Origin: Xylaria sp. FL1777
Lineage: Eukaryota; Ascomycota; Sordariomycetes; Xylariales; Xylariaceae
Assembly (NCBI GenBank): GCA_022578965.1
Contig: MU400565.1
Span: forward strand, 186,001 to 250,000
Direction of reading: 5' to 3'
Length of the DNA: 64,000 bases
Made by a program: the position numbers and the translations under genes. Each line of letters opens with the position of its first letter. Within the stretch, counting starts at the first letter, position 1. This document shows, one piece after another, positions 38,996-49,107 of this stretch. The notes beneath the pieces are model-generated. The model was not told the DNA's origin, did not search any database, and saw nothing but the letters and a program-made list of their open reading frames with translations.

Positions 38996-39188
38996 TATTA
39001 TAACTAAGCTACTTAAATACTTTAGCATATATTATAAGTTATATATATATATAAGATATTTTTCCTATATTTATTTTATAGAAGTTTTCTCCCTTTTTTA
39101 AGCTTTAGTTTTATTAAATACTTACTATAAAACTAGAGATATATTAACTATTGTACTTAACCTTTAATGCTTTATATCTTTTATAACA
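38996..39188 (+). repeat. Element E 3' LTR (193 bp)
   Basis: Starts TATTATAAC and ends TATAACA, followed by GTTTT at 39,189-39,193. Partner of 10,885-11,077. Confidence 0.92.
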
Positions 39189-39193
39189 GTTTT

Positions 39194-42100
39194 ATTATAT
39201 TAGAAATTTTTTTAAACTATTATTTAAAACTTGTAAATTTAAAAATAGCTTTTTTTATTAAATTTATAAATAAACACTTATTTTAAAGGTAAAAAGTTAT
39301 ATTTAGCTTTTGTGCATAAAATAACTTTTATTACTTTAAGCTGTTTTAGCGTTGCGATTTTTTAAATGGCGTTTTTTTTAAATTAATTTTTTAATAAGTA
39401 TTTATTAAGATTTTTTTACATTTTAAGTAGTAGCTTAAAAAAATCGTTACAATAGATTTTAGGCTATTAAAAAATAGCTTTAATTTTTTTTGCTTTATGC
39501 TAGTTTATTACTGCTGCAAATATAGCATGTAATATATAGTGCTTTTAGTTGCTTTTATAAATAGCTTTTAGCTAATTAAGCAAAAAAGTATTTAAAAAAA
39601 CATATTAACAGAAATTATATAAAGAAATAATTTTATGCTTTTTATATATTTTAGTATTAAAAGTAGCAAATATTTTTAAGTAGTTTGCTTTTTTGTTTTT
39701 AGTTAGATTTTTTAAGAGCTTTTTTTTAATTTATTAACTAAAGCACGTAAATTATTAAGCTATTTAATTATAATTTTGTTAAGCTAGTAAAATTTACAAA
39801 CTTAGCTTTAGTAGCTTTTATTGCTTGCTTATTATTATAATATTTTTAGCTAGGTTTTTTTTTTAGCAACTTTATAGCTACTTTTTTTAGCTTAATTAAA
39901 TGCATTTTTTAGTAAAACTGCAGCTTATTGCTATATAAGTTAGCTGCTTTTAAATTAATTGCTAGCTTTTTGATTTTTTGTTTAAAAAAGCTTAATGCTT
40001 TGTTTTAAGTGTTAGTTAAGCTAAAAATATTTCTTTTGTTTTTTTTAAATTGCTTATTTAAAACAAGAGTTTTTTAAAAAGTTATAAGTTTATTTTGCTA
40101 ATCTTTAAATAAATTAAGTAAGCTATTTTTTAGCTAATCTTTAAATGTTTTTACTTTTAATTTAAGCTTTTTTAGTAAGCTGCTAATTAAATAGTTAATA
40201 AGTTTAAGCTTAACTTTAGTACTACTAAAGTAATTAATAAAGGTTTTATGTTATAATAGCTAAACTTTTTTTTATATATTAACTGTTTTAAAAAGATTAT
40301 TTAAAAATTTTTTAATTATAGTTATTTTGTTTATTTAACTAATATTAATTAATAAAGCTTGTTTTTTTTACTTTTTATTGTAGTATTAGCTTTTATTAAA
40401 ACATATGTTTTATATAATAATAATTTTATTTAGCTAAAGTATTTATACTTTATATATATTAAAAGCTTTATAGCTTATTAAATATTTAATGTAAGCTTGC
40501 TAATTTATTTTATAAAATTGCTTATAGCAATTTATTAGCTTATTGCGTTTTATTAAGTAAGCTTTATAAACGTATGTTTATATATTACTTTAATTAAGTT
40601 ATAAGTTTACTGCTAAATTTATAAGAACTTTAAGGTTATATTACTTAAAATACTGCTTAAATTAATTTAAAAGCACTTTAAATAAGCTATAAAAATTATA
40701 AGCTTTTAAAAAGCTTATATTATATAGCTATGCTATTATATAAATAGCTTTTAGCTAAAGTTTTTTTAGTAGGTTTTTATTACGTAACATTTTTAAAGCT
40801 TTAATTATTACTTTTTAACTTGCTTTTTTTTTTTTGCTTATTAGCTTTTTAGTATATTTAAGCTTTAGTTTTAAGTTTATTTTTTTGCTATTAGTTTAGC
40901 GCTAAAATTTAGTGTTTTTGCTAAGTATAATTATTGCTTTTTTATTATTGCTGCGCATTTTGCAAATAAAAAGCTAGTATTAATACATTATTTAGCGCTT
41001 AAACCGTTAAAAAGCTTTAAACATTAATTTAGCTGTTTTATTAATTAAAGTATAAATATAAATTATTTTATTATATTTATTTTTAATTGCAAGTAATTAA
41101 AACAAGCTATTATACTTTTTAAAGTAATTAAATAAGTTTTAATAAACTTTTTAAAATAGCTTTGCAAAGCTTTTTTTTAAAGGTTTTTAAGATATAATAT
41201 GTTTAGCATAAACTTTAGCATAAGTTTTATACTTAACTTTTTTTATACCTTTAATTTTTATACTTTTAACAAACAAAGTAAAAGGTTTTAGTAATTTAAG
41301 TTTTAAATGTTTTGCTTTTTTATGCTATAGCTTTTTAGTGTTTTTTTTAAGCTTTAAAAGATCTTTTAAAGGTTTTTTAGAACGTTTTTTAAATAATGCT
41401 ACAATTATTTTAACTGCACTTAATAAAATCTTTATAAGTAGGTTTATTATACTAATTATTAAAGCTTTACTTAAATAATATATAATAAGCTTATATTTAA
41501 AGAAAACTAAGTTTATTTTTTTAGTAAAGTATTTTAAAAGTATGTTTAAACGTAGTTTTTTATAGCGTAAAAAGCAGTTTAAACTGTAATACTAGATTTT
41601 CTGCTTTTAAAAGCAAGCTTTTAACACTATATTTACATAAAAACCTTTTACTAAAGCAACATTTTTTAAGGTAAATATTTTTATATTTTTGCTTTAAAAG
41701 CTTGCTAATATATTTTTTATAATTTTTGTGCTTTTACTAAGAATAAAAAAGCTTGTAGTTTTTGCATTAACGCTTTTATTATTTTTAGCTAGCATAAAAA
41801 AACTTAATATTAATAAATCTTTATTATTAACTATATATAAAGCTTTATAATTATTAAATATAGTACTATAGTAAAGCAAATAAAGTATATATTTAAGTGT
41901 TATATATATTTTTTAGTTTAAAAGGATTTTTTAAAATAGTTTTTAGTTAATTATAATATATATTATGTTTAAATTAAATTATTAGCTATTAATTAAGCAG
42001 TTTTAGCTTTTAAACTTTTATAAAACGCGCTAGCTTTTAGTGTTAATTTTATTACGTAAGCTTAACTAGCATAAAAAACTATAGCATATTTTAATTTTAC

Positions 42101-43327
42101 TAATTATTTTAAGTGTTATTTTTTTAATTAGCTTATTAATAAAGCTTATAATTGCTTTTTAAAAGCATTTATATATATAAAGCTATTAGTAGTATATTTA
42201 AAAAAGCTTTACTAAATAAAAGTATAAATATTTTTAGCTATTTAATTAGCTTTTTTTAGGCTTTTTATGCTTATTTAAGGACTTATTTAGCTGCTTTTTT
42301 GCTTAGTTTAGCGTTTTACTTTTTAGCGTTAAATAAAGCTTAGCGCTTTTTTGCTTGCTTTATATAATTTTAGTATTAACTATACAAAAAAAAAGCTTTT
42401 TATATTGCTTTAAAGTAATAAGTTTTTTTTTTAGTTTTTTGTTTTTTATAAGTTTAATAATTTAGTAATTAGTTTATTTTTAAGCAAAGTAAGCTTTTAT
42501 AGTATTAAAAAAGTTAATTAATATAAGCATTTTTTTAATGTTTAGAAAATTTAAAACTTTAGTTTATAAAAACGCTTAGTGCTATAAAGTATATTATATT
42601 TTTAGCTTAATGCTTTTTTTTTTAGCTTATTAAAATATTTCTTAATATTTTGCTTAAGTTATAGTTTAAATAGTTAATTTTATAAATACTAAAAGTTTTT
42701 TTAAAGCTTTTATAAAAAACTATAAATTAATTATACTAATAATTATAAGCTTTATAGTAGTAATACTTATAATTGCTAAGTTTACTATTTTATTAACTTA
42801 TTTAAAAATAGCTATATAGCAGTTTAAAATAGCTATTTAAAACGAAGTTTTAGCTAAATATATATAAAGCAAATTATTTAAAACTTTTATAATTGCTTTA
42901 TTACTAAGCTATATAAGTACTGCTATATTAACTTAAGCTGCTTAAGCTTTTTTTTTAGTAATGCACTTAATATTAGCTTTTATAAGTGTTTTAAGCATTT
43001 TGCTAAACATATAGCTAGCGTTTACTGCATTAAAATTAACTAAATGTTATATTTTATATAACATGCAATAAAACTACAGTTTATTAAATTAGCTAAAATA
43101 GTTTTATTAGTTATAAAGCATAGCATTTATAACAATTAAATTACTAAAGCTTATATTAAGTATAATAATTATAATAAGCTTATAAAAATATAATTAAGTA
43201 ATTGTTTAAATAAATATAAGTATAAAAATAAAGCTATAAAAAAAAAAATAGAATTTTAAGAACTTTGTTTAGCTAATTGTTTTAAATATTTATAAAGTAT
43301 TAGTTTTAAGCAAACTAAGCTTATAAT
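39194..43327 (-). mobile_element. Element D, 5' internal segment (Gag, protease, integrase)
   Basis: Minus-strand start of element D after its 5' LTR. Gag should lie at about 43.3-42 kb but no motif survives. A stop-free stretch at 41,879-41,694 is in the expected protease position and begins LYYSTIFNNY, loosely like a DSGAxxHxxN active site. Integrase remnants follow. Confidence 0.75.
41000..41400 (-). pseudogene. Copia integrase remnant of element D
   Basis: Minus strand, ignoring stops, reads HKKAKHLKLKLL (cf. HxRxGHLG), then VKSIKIKGIKKVKYKTYAK in the GI..xCxxCxxAK position, then NLFNYFKKYNSLF and AIKNKYNKIIYIYTLINKT, matching the catalytic-core blocks of Ty1/copia integrase. Zinc-finger Cys codons read Tyr, as expected for TGC to TAC/TAT. 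Confidence 0.75.
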
Positions 43328-43522
43328 TATTACATTTAAGTGTATAAACGCTTAGTTATATAAAAGTTAACTAGTGCACTTTTTAAAAAAGCTTATAAAA
43401 ACAGTTTTTAAAAAATCTAAGTTTTAAGAGCTAGCTAGTATAAAACAAATAAAAAGATCGTAATATATATAGGCTCATCGGGCTAGTGGTTTAGCCGAGC
43501 CGGTATCCACTCCAACGTGACA
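43328..43522 (-). repeat. Element D 5' LTR (195 bp)
   Basis: Partner of 7,818-8,012. On the minus strand it starts TGTCACGTTGG and has a TATATATAT run about 50 bases in. Here the outer (right) part, 43,474-43,522, keeps GC and the inner part is RIP-mutated, the mirror image of the left LTR. Confidence 0.95.
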
Positions 43523-44708
43523 CCGTGGCATGTGGCTAGGTGGCGCATACTACCAGTTGCTATGTCACCAATCAACATGGATGATCAGATTGGGAATTTG
43601 GTGATGGAGACCATACTATCTGTACAAAGGGATATGTCTAGCCAGCTATAGCCGGCAACGGAGGCAGCAGCGCCACTTGAGCTGCCAGACGGGCCTTGGT
43701 ATCTGTCACCGCGTGGATTCCAAGGAGCAAAGTAGTCAATGCATTGAGAAGGAGGAAGCTCCGATCCTGCAAACGCGCAAAGCTTGGTTTTCCCAAGAAT
43801 GACAGCACCTTGCTGAATCAGGCGTTGAAGATACTCGGCAGATGAAGCCTGCTTGTCATACAGCTCTGCATAAGCCTTGTTACCGAGGGTGGTGACAGTA
43901 CCACTTAGGTGCATATTGTCCTTAACAGACAATCGCAGACCAGCGAGAGGCAAAGGGCTCCTCTGGAAATAAAGACGTGAAGGTACGGCAACGAGACCTC
44001 CATCGCCCCAGGTTTGAGACCAGGGCATAACAGTGAATTGGCTTGAAAGACTTAGTCCAGGTGCCAAGACAGGATGTAACAGTTACTTAGAGCAACATAC
44101 TCCGGGTTTTTAGCGTCGTCATTGGGTACGACTGAAGCCGTAAAAGCGTTCAGCTCATCAGGAAACAGCCTCCAGGCTTGATGAATTGTGTGGCCTCGAG
44201 TGAAATATGGACCCTCCGGGAGGACTGGTGATGTTCTAGTGACGAAAAGATGAAGCGAATGGTCCGCCAAAAAGCCTTCGAGATCAACAGGCGGTGTATA
44301 TTGACTGTCAATCTCCAGAGTTAGTCCTTTTCCATCCAGCAACGAATCTTCCGTCACGGAATCGTTGACCAGGTGAGCAAAGATATACGCTCCTCGGACG
44401 AAGTCACTGTTGAATACGTCATCCTGTTCCTGAAAGCGATGGATCGATTGCTGGAGCAACTTCAAGGACAACTGCTCCGGTTCTGCGTGAATGACAGTTG
44501 TCGGGATGGCGGTGCTGGCAGGTGCAACATGGACACTCGAAGGAAGTACAGCCTACATGTACTGTCAATGCACCGTGTCAAAAACAGTTCGGGCATGAGG
44601 CCTACGTACTTCAGGGCGATCTCGGATGTAGTAGGATGCAACATCCAGGCTCTTCAAAATCACTTCGGGACGGCCAGCGAGGGACGTCAAGCGCGTCATG
44701 AACGCCAT
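43523..44708 (-). pseudogene. Amidase, N-terminal half with the amidase signature
   Basis: The 5' half of the amidase split by element D. Exons on the minus strand: 44708-44610 (start tentative), 44552-44101, 44041-43617 and 43559-43523, with GT...AG introns of 57, 59 and 57 nt. Amidases hydrolyse amide bonds with a Lys-Ser-Ser triad. Visible are GLRLSVKDNM (catalytic Lys), VILGKTK, and the signature GPSGSSSGAAASVAGYSWLD; splicing into exon 4 gives TDTTGSMRH with the nucleophile-region Ser. QDDVF and HQAWRLFPDELNAF are typical of a long fungal amidase group. The last exon stops at the insertion, so only about 338 residues could be made. MRHLATC has Leu where Pro is usual, compatible with a CCA to CTA RIP change. 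Confidence 0.9.
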
Positions 44709-45530
44709 CTCCTGGTGTTCTTGGGACTTCTCTGGTAGAAGGTGGCGAAAAAAATAAATTACCCGAAGAAATATATGGTTGTAGGTAGATTTGAAGCAAG
44801 GAAAGCAGAATCCGAGGCATGTTCACGCATCGTTGTGTGCGGCTCACGTCGTACTAGTAGTTCTCATCCGCTTCCCGACGACAGGTCAAATGAGGTTCCT
44901 GGGCACAGCAGGACGAAGCCACTCGAGTTTGCCATTTCAGAGGTACCTGGATGTACCCGACTTGTATCGACAACCGCCGGGCAGCCAGACTCCGTAAGCC
45001 AGGACCTATCCGGCATGTTAATAAGGCTGTAGGCCTTCTGGCTGGGCCTTTTTTCTGCAATTTTCACCCCCGTACTTAGAGGCTGCGTTCCATGTCTCCT
45101 CAAATGACTACCAAGATAAGAACATAAGCAAGGGGTTGGCTGTGATTGGCCCGTCATCCGTGTTCTGCGGAGAAGGGAGAAGCCGAGTCTGTCGAACAAC
45201 CGTGTGATACTCCCTTGGGCTGCAAATGCATCCTCGCGCAGATGCGCTTTTACGAAATGGAGGCTCTTTTGGGGGTTTGGGGACTGCCCACTTTTCTCTA
45301 GCTTAGCGATTTCCACCGGTTATTTAGGTATTTTAGGTAGAAACATAGAACAGCGGGCTATGCTTACTGCAAGCCATAACTTATTTTCTTTAGGGGCTTA
45401 TGTAAATGTATCTATAGGTTTAAGGCTTATGTTTTATGTTTTTTAGTTTAAAGCACTTTTGTTAATTTTTAAGCTAAAGTTTACTTTATATAAGTAGTTA
45501 TATATACTATGTGGTTTTTATATAAGTTAG
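44709..45530. other. Upstream region of the broken amidase, no gene seen
   Basis: GC-balanced up to about 45,300, then AT-rich. It should contain the former amidase promoter. Overlapping open frames on both strands at 44,742-45,316 have no family resemblance or splice logic and are not called. Confidence 0.5.
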
Positions 45531-45539
45531 AAATTTAAT

Positions 45540-45690
45540 ATAAAGCTGAGTTCCCTTCCAATACTCCTTATGGGAACTCAGGAATCAATAATATTGAGCC
45601 CTTACCCATAACTACAGCCTAGCAGCTACCCTTCAGTGACCCAACTTCACTCTGGAGACAATAACCTCTGACAGACTTTATGGAATAGCA
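45540..45690. repeat. Diverged repeat, copy 1 (possible old LTR)
   Basis: Contains TATAAAG, then CCCTTCCAATACTCC with a facing GGGAACTC, then CAGGAATCAATAATATTGAG and, further on, CTTCACTCTGGAGACAATAACC. The same order of words recurs about 1.3 kb downstream. A TATA-like box followed by a hairpin suggests a degraded LTR; boundaries are uncertain. Confidence 0.5.
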
Positions 45691-48343
45691 CGGTATAATG
45701 CTCAGTGACTGTGGCAGTGGTGGTTTAAGTAGCAATACTGGTTCTAAAACTGGTAATGGTCGCCTAGTTAAAGAAAACTGTTCTTGTTTCACGACCCTCA
45801 CAAACAAGTTCAGAGAAGATCAAGACAGGGTTATCCCACGCCGTAAGCCAGTAAACTATATCTAGCTTCAGTATTACCCCCTCACTACTCCTCGCAATTG
45901 AAGTGTAATAAACATAATTAGATCTGTAATTACGTCTGCTTTTATTATTAATGCGTGTTTCTCTTAAAGTACGGTACCTAATGCCCTGTGAGCAGTTTAA
46001 CAAACGAATACAAATAAGAAGTGCTTTGTTGAACTGTCACAGAAGGAACTACAGACAATCTGGCATTGACTGCTGCGTTTTAATAACAATGAGCAAGAAA
46101 CTACCTAGGAATATCCTGCGTGGTTTTCGAGGGAACCGGATTTAGCTGTGTGGAATTGGGTGCTCTTGGACTCTCGCTAATGAGAACACACGCATGGGTT
46201 TTGTTTAATGAAAGAAGGGGTAATAGAAACAATGACTAATATTTTCACCTTCCTTCTACTAGTTCATCAACCCTATACACGTCACGGACAATGAATACTA
46301 ACCCCTCCCTTTCTCCCCCCCATTTGGGTATCCCTCTGTAAAGGTATTTTGTAACAGTATCACCTCTAGAATAGTTACAATTTATTAGAAAGATAAATTG
46401 GATTAATATTTTCTATAGTAGAAGCCCATAGGTACTTGGAAGACTTTAGATTATTGATAATTAGTCGTGCACTGAAAGCAGTACTCCAATCCCTGTTCAA
46501 TGCTTGATCAAGAGCATCAAATTACTTCTAGCAGTTACAACAAGCCGCAAGCGGCCTAGCAGTATGTCCACTACAACCAAGCTTTCTCGAGTTGCTATGT
46601 ATAACGTCTTGTAGACTTCTCGCGTTTTTAAATGGTGCTATATACCCAGTGATTATAACTAAGACCAGCCTTCGTCGCTGCGGATAAATCCAGCAACGGT
46701 ATTTTCAATAGCTACACTCATACCGCACACCGCAAATCATTCCATTCTCGCTCCAATGCAAGTGGTACACTTCAACTCGCTAGGTCGTATGTTAGGGACT
46801 AAGGTCGCAGGGATTAGAAAGTTCCCCTAGTGTGGTATAGATAGTGTTAGACTTAGCTGTATAAAAGACCCGAGTCCTTCCCAAACTATTAAGGGAAGGC
46901 CCAGGAATCAACAATGTTGAGTGCTTTACTCATATACTTCTATTTACTGGCGACTTACGTGCGACCCGGCTTTACTCTGGGAACCAACCCTCTTTGGCAC
47001 TGTAGTATAGATGGGGATGATTGTATATGACGCGTTTAACGTCTTTCTGCTTGCTGTTAATGCCATTACAAGCTTCCAGTAATTCAGCTGTATCATCGGA
47101 GAGGTATCGCAGCCTGTGCGAGGTCACAAGGATGTCTGTTTTGAGAAATTCTCGTAGCGTACGATGAACAGCCACCGGCCTTGCATATATGATCTAACAT
47201 GCTGTTTAATCCAACTAGTTGAACAGATGGTTCGCGGCATTGTCAATGCTGTATCATATGTTAGTTAATACGTACTGACAAAGGTATCATCGTAAGACAC
47301 TGATGAGATATAAAACGATATAGACTCGTTAAACTGAATAATTGCCGTATGTTTAGGCATATCAATATAGACTTCTGTGCTGTATACCTAAACAGACCAT
47401 CAACGATTGATGAGATCTACATGACATGCGATCTTCCCCCTAGGGTGGCCATGTTGACTGCTTGGGAACATATTGGAACAGCAGACACGTCAGGTAAAAT
47501 ACTGCCCACTCCAACATGCGATAATCAGACGGGATACCGCCACAGATAGCACTGGCACGGGTCGTGCAGCAGCAACAGCAGTTGATCAAGATGGAACGGG
47601 GGGGAAAACGGTTGCCCGTCTTCGAGCCGGTAACTGAGTAAGAAAAGTCTTGGCGGCGGTTCGCACCATCTCACCGACGATAAAGATGAATAGCAGGTGG
47701 TTGGGCATGCACGCACGAACCACCCTCATTTACCATTAGGTAAGGTAAGCCAACAACAACCCTATCCCAAGATAGAATATATCTACACTATCCCGCTAGC
47801 CAGCCAGACTAGCGCAAATCCGCATGCACGCAAACGAACTGGTCCCCAGTCGCGGGACCATCCGGCCAACGGTGGACGAGACGACGACGACCGGGGGCCA
47901 CGGCCACGCGAGGTCGAAAGCGGGAACGGGTCGGTTGACGTGGTGGACGATGGCTGGGGGGAAAAAGAGGTGAGGAGGAAATAAGTATCAAGAGAGGGAT
48001 AGAAAATAAAAGGGGGTGGATGTGGATTGGATTGTTTCCCCGTCCCCACCGAACGAAACGAACAAACCATGACCATTTGAGCGGTGAAGAAAGACGTTTC
48101 GCTGTGACCCCCTGCAAAGCTCCGTTGGCCGCGCGCGAAGCCAGCACCAATTGGTGCTCGCCCCGATCCACAGTCAGGCAGGCGGTGGCCGGAATAGGCA
48201 CGCGACAGGACCAGGAACAGGACGGGGCGGTGGTGTTATTCCCTATCTATGTGCACTATCTATGTTTTTTCACGATAGATCCGTTGGTTTGCTGCGATGC
48301 GGTGTGTGTAAGTGCTGGCTGTGCTCTACTAAGCGGGTTGCAC
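45691..48343. other. Gene-poor region with repeat debris
   Basis: 2.6 kb without a credible gene. It holds the second copy of the diverged repeat and stretches of moderate AT content. From about 47,500 the sequence is GC-balanced and probably forms the promoter and 5' UTR of the gene at 48,501; open frames at 47,697-48,201 are low-complexity. Confidence 0.5.
46855..47000. repeat. Diverged repeat, copy 2 (possible old LTR)
   Basis: Contains TATAAAAGACCCGAG, CCTTCCC facing GGGAAGG, CAGGAATCAACAATGTTGAG and CTTTACTCTGGGAACCAACC in the same order as copy 1. Differences are scattered, with many transitions. Could be the second LTR of a degraded short element or an independent solo LTR. Confidence 0.5.
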
Positions 48344-48419
48344 CTACATACATACATACATCCATACATCCATACATGCGTGTAGGTATATGCGTGTGTT
48401 TGTGTTTGTGTGTGTGTGG
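48344..48419. repeat. Microsatellite tract (ACAT)n / (GT)n
   Basis: ACATACATACATAC with CATCCATA variants runs into GTGTGTTTGTG/TGTGTGTG repeats, ending about 80 bases upstream of the ATG at 48,501. Confidence 0.9.
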
Positions 48420-48500
48420 TGCAATCATATAAGATGAAGCCGGGGCCCTCTCCACACACTCATTTTCTTTCCCTCTTTTTTTCCTCCCCATCATCGCGCC

Positions 48501-49107
48501 ATGCCTTCCATGGCTGGTACACTCGGTCTCGGCCTCTGGGAGCCCCTCGCGGCTCCCGTGGCCGCCTTCGTGGAGGATTGGTTCGCGCTACAGTATCTCC
48601 TGCCGCTCATCTCGTTCGTCTGTGTCGGACTTGAGGGCTGGTGCTTCTTCGACCTCACGCGCAAGACGCTGGGCGCTCGATCCGCGCGGGCTATAGCCGA
48701 CGCGCGGGATGCGTCCTTGGATTACGATGTCGTCAAGGATTTTCCGAGGGGTGGCTTTGAGCCTTGTGAGTTTTTCCTCCCCCCATCTTGGAAGGATATA
48801 TTTTTTCTTCCTATCTCCCGCGATCTTGGTTGTTCGTGCTGCTAACACGGTGGATCTAGCGAACAACCAGCTGTGTGTTCATGGGCTGTTGGGTATCAAA
48901 TTACACGCGCGGCATACCGCTTGTCCTTCGAACCCGTAGGTGGACCCGCATTCTCGCCTTCGTTTTGTGAAACTAACATGGGATAGTGTCGTTCCCGCAC
49001 AGGGAGCTAAGGGCCTGACAATGCCGTGTGGGTGCCTGATCATCTCGAAAGGGCGCTCACAGACGCGAAGAAAGCGTCGGCGAGAGATGTCCTACATAGC
49101 GATATGA
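48501..49107 (+). CDS. Unrecognised small protein, 153 aa, one hydrophobic segment
   Basis: I do not recognise this gene. A three-exon model, 48501-48765, 48860-48935 and 48987-49107, gives 153 residues. Introns are 94 nt (GTGAGT...CTAG, CTAAC branch site) and 51 nt (GTAGGT...ATAG, CTAAC branch site); both keep frame. Exon 1 is the convincing part: MAGTLGLGLWEPLAAPVAA, then a hydrophobic LQYLLPLISFVCVGL that could be a membrane segment, then FFDLTRKTLGARSARAIADA and an acidic DYDVVKDFPRGG. The C-terminal exon is basic (RRKRRREM) and could be an artefact; translation might end in intron 1 instead. GC-rich codon use resembles the neighbouring genes. A pyrimidine-rich leader precedes the ATG. 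No function is proposed. Confidence 0.5.

Larger units (their letters stand above)
10885..39188 (+). mobile_element. Element E: Ty3/gypsy LTR retrotransposon nested in D
   Basis: Bounded by 193-bp direct LTRs (10,885-11,077 and 38,996-39,188) with GTTTT duplications. Removing nested A (with B) and C, each with one duplication copy, leaves 7,860 bp. Its pieces are 11,078-11,699, 24,528-25,677 and 33,304-38,995. The last piece carries a plus-strand gypsy reverse transcriptase, fixing the orientation. The second piece has a repeated YKSNN-like pattern near 25,170-25,320, probably from a glycine/arginine-rich Gag segment after RIP. No intact frame survives. Confidence 0.92.
7818..43522 (-). mobile_element. 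Element D: outermost Ty1/copia LTR retrotransposon, hosting four others
   Basis: The whole AT-rich block is bounded by 195-bp direct LTRs starting TG and ending CA, flanked by CCGTG duplications. Removing nested element E with one GTTTT copy leaves 7,396 bp, a normal LTR element size. Coding remnants are on the minus strand, so 43,328-43,522 is the 5' LTR; in that orientation it has a TATATATAT promoter-like run. Order is integrase region near 41,400-41,000, then reverse transcriptase at 10,830-10,480, i.e. integrase before RT, the Ty1/copia order. Everything is riddled with stops from C-to-T/G-to-A mutation, so it is inactive. It sits inside an amidase exon. Confidence 0.93.

Noticed and set aside
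7818..43522. The AT-rich block as one giant mobile element (Starship-like) or a centromere-like isochore
   Set aside because: Internal LTR pairs with their own target duplications account for all of it as five ordinary-sized retrotransposons. No cargo genes or tyrosine recombinase were seen. A centromeric location cannot be tested here but is not needed.
7818..43522. Mitochondrial or organelle DNA insertion, because of the AT content
   Set aside because: Motifs are retrotransposon Gag, RT and integrase; repeat copies differ by C/T and G/A, indicating RIP of nuclear repeats.
44864..45316. 150-aa frame on the minus strand upstream of the amidase
   Set aside because: No recognisable domain, poor start context, overlaps other frames of similar quality; probably chance in GC-balanced DNA.
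47697..48201. Overlapping frames on both strands upstream of the 48,501 gene
   Set aside because: Low-complexity Asp/Arg/Pro-rich translations on both strands, more consistent with a promoter or 5' UTR.
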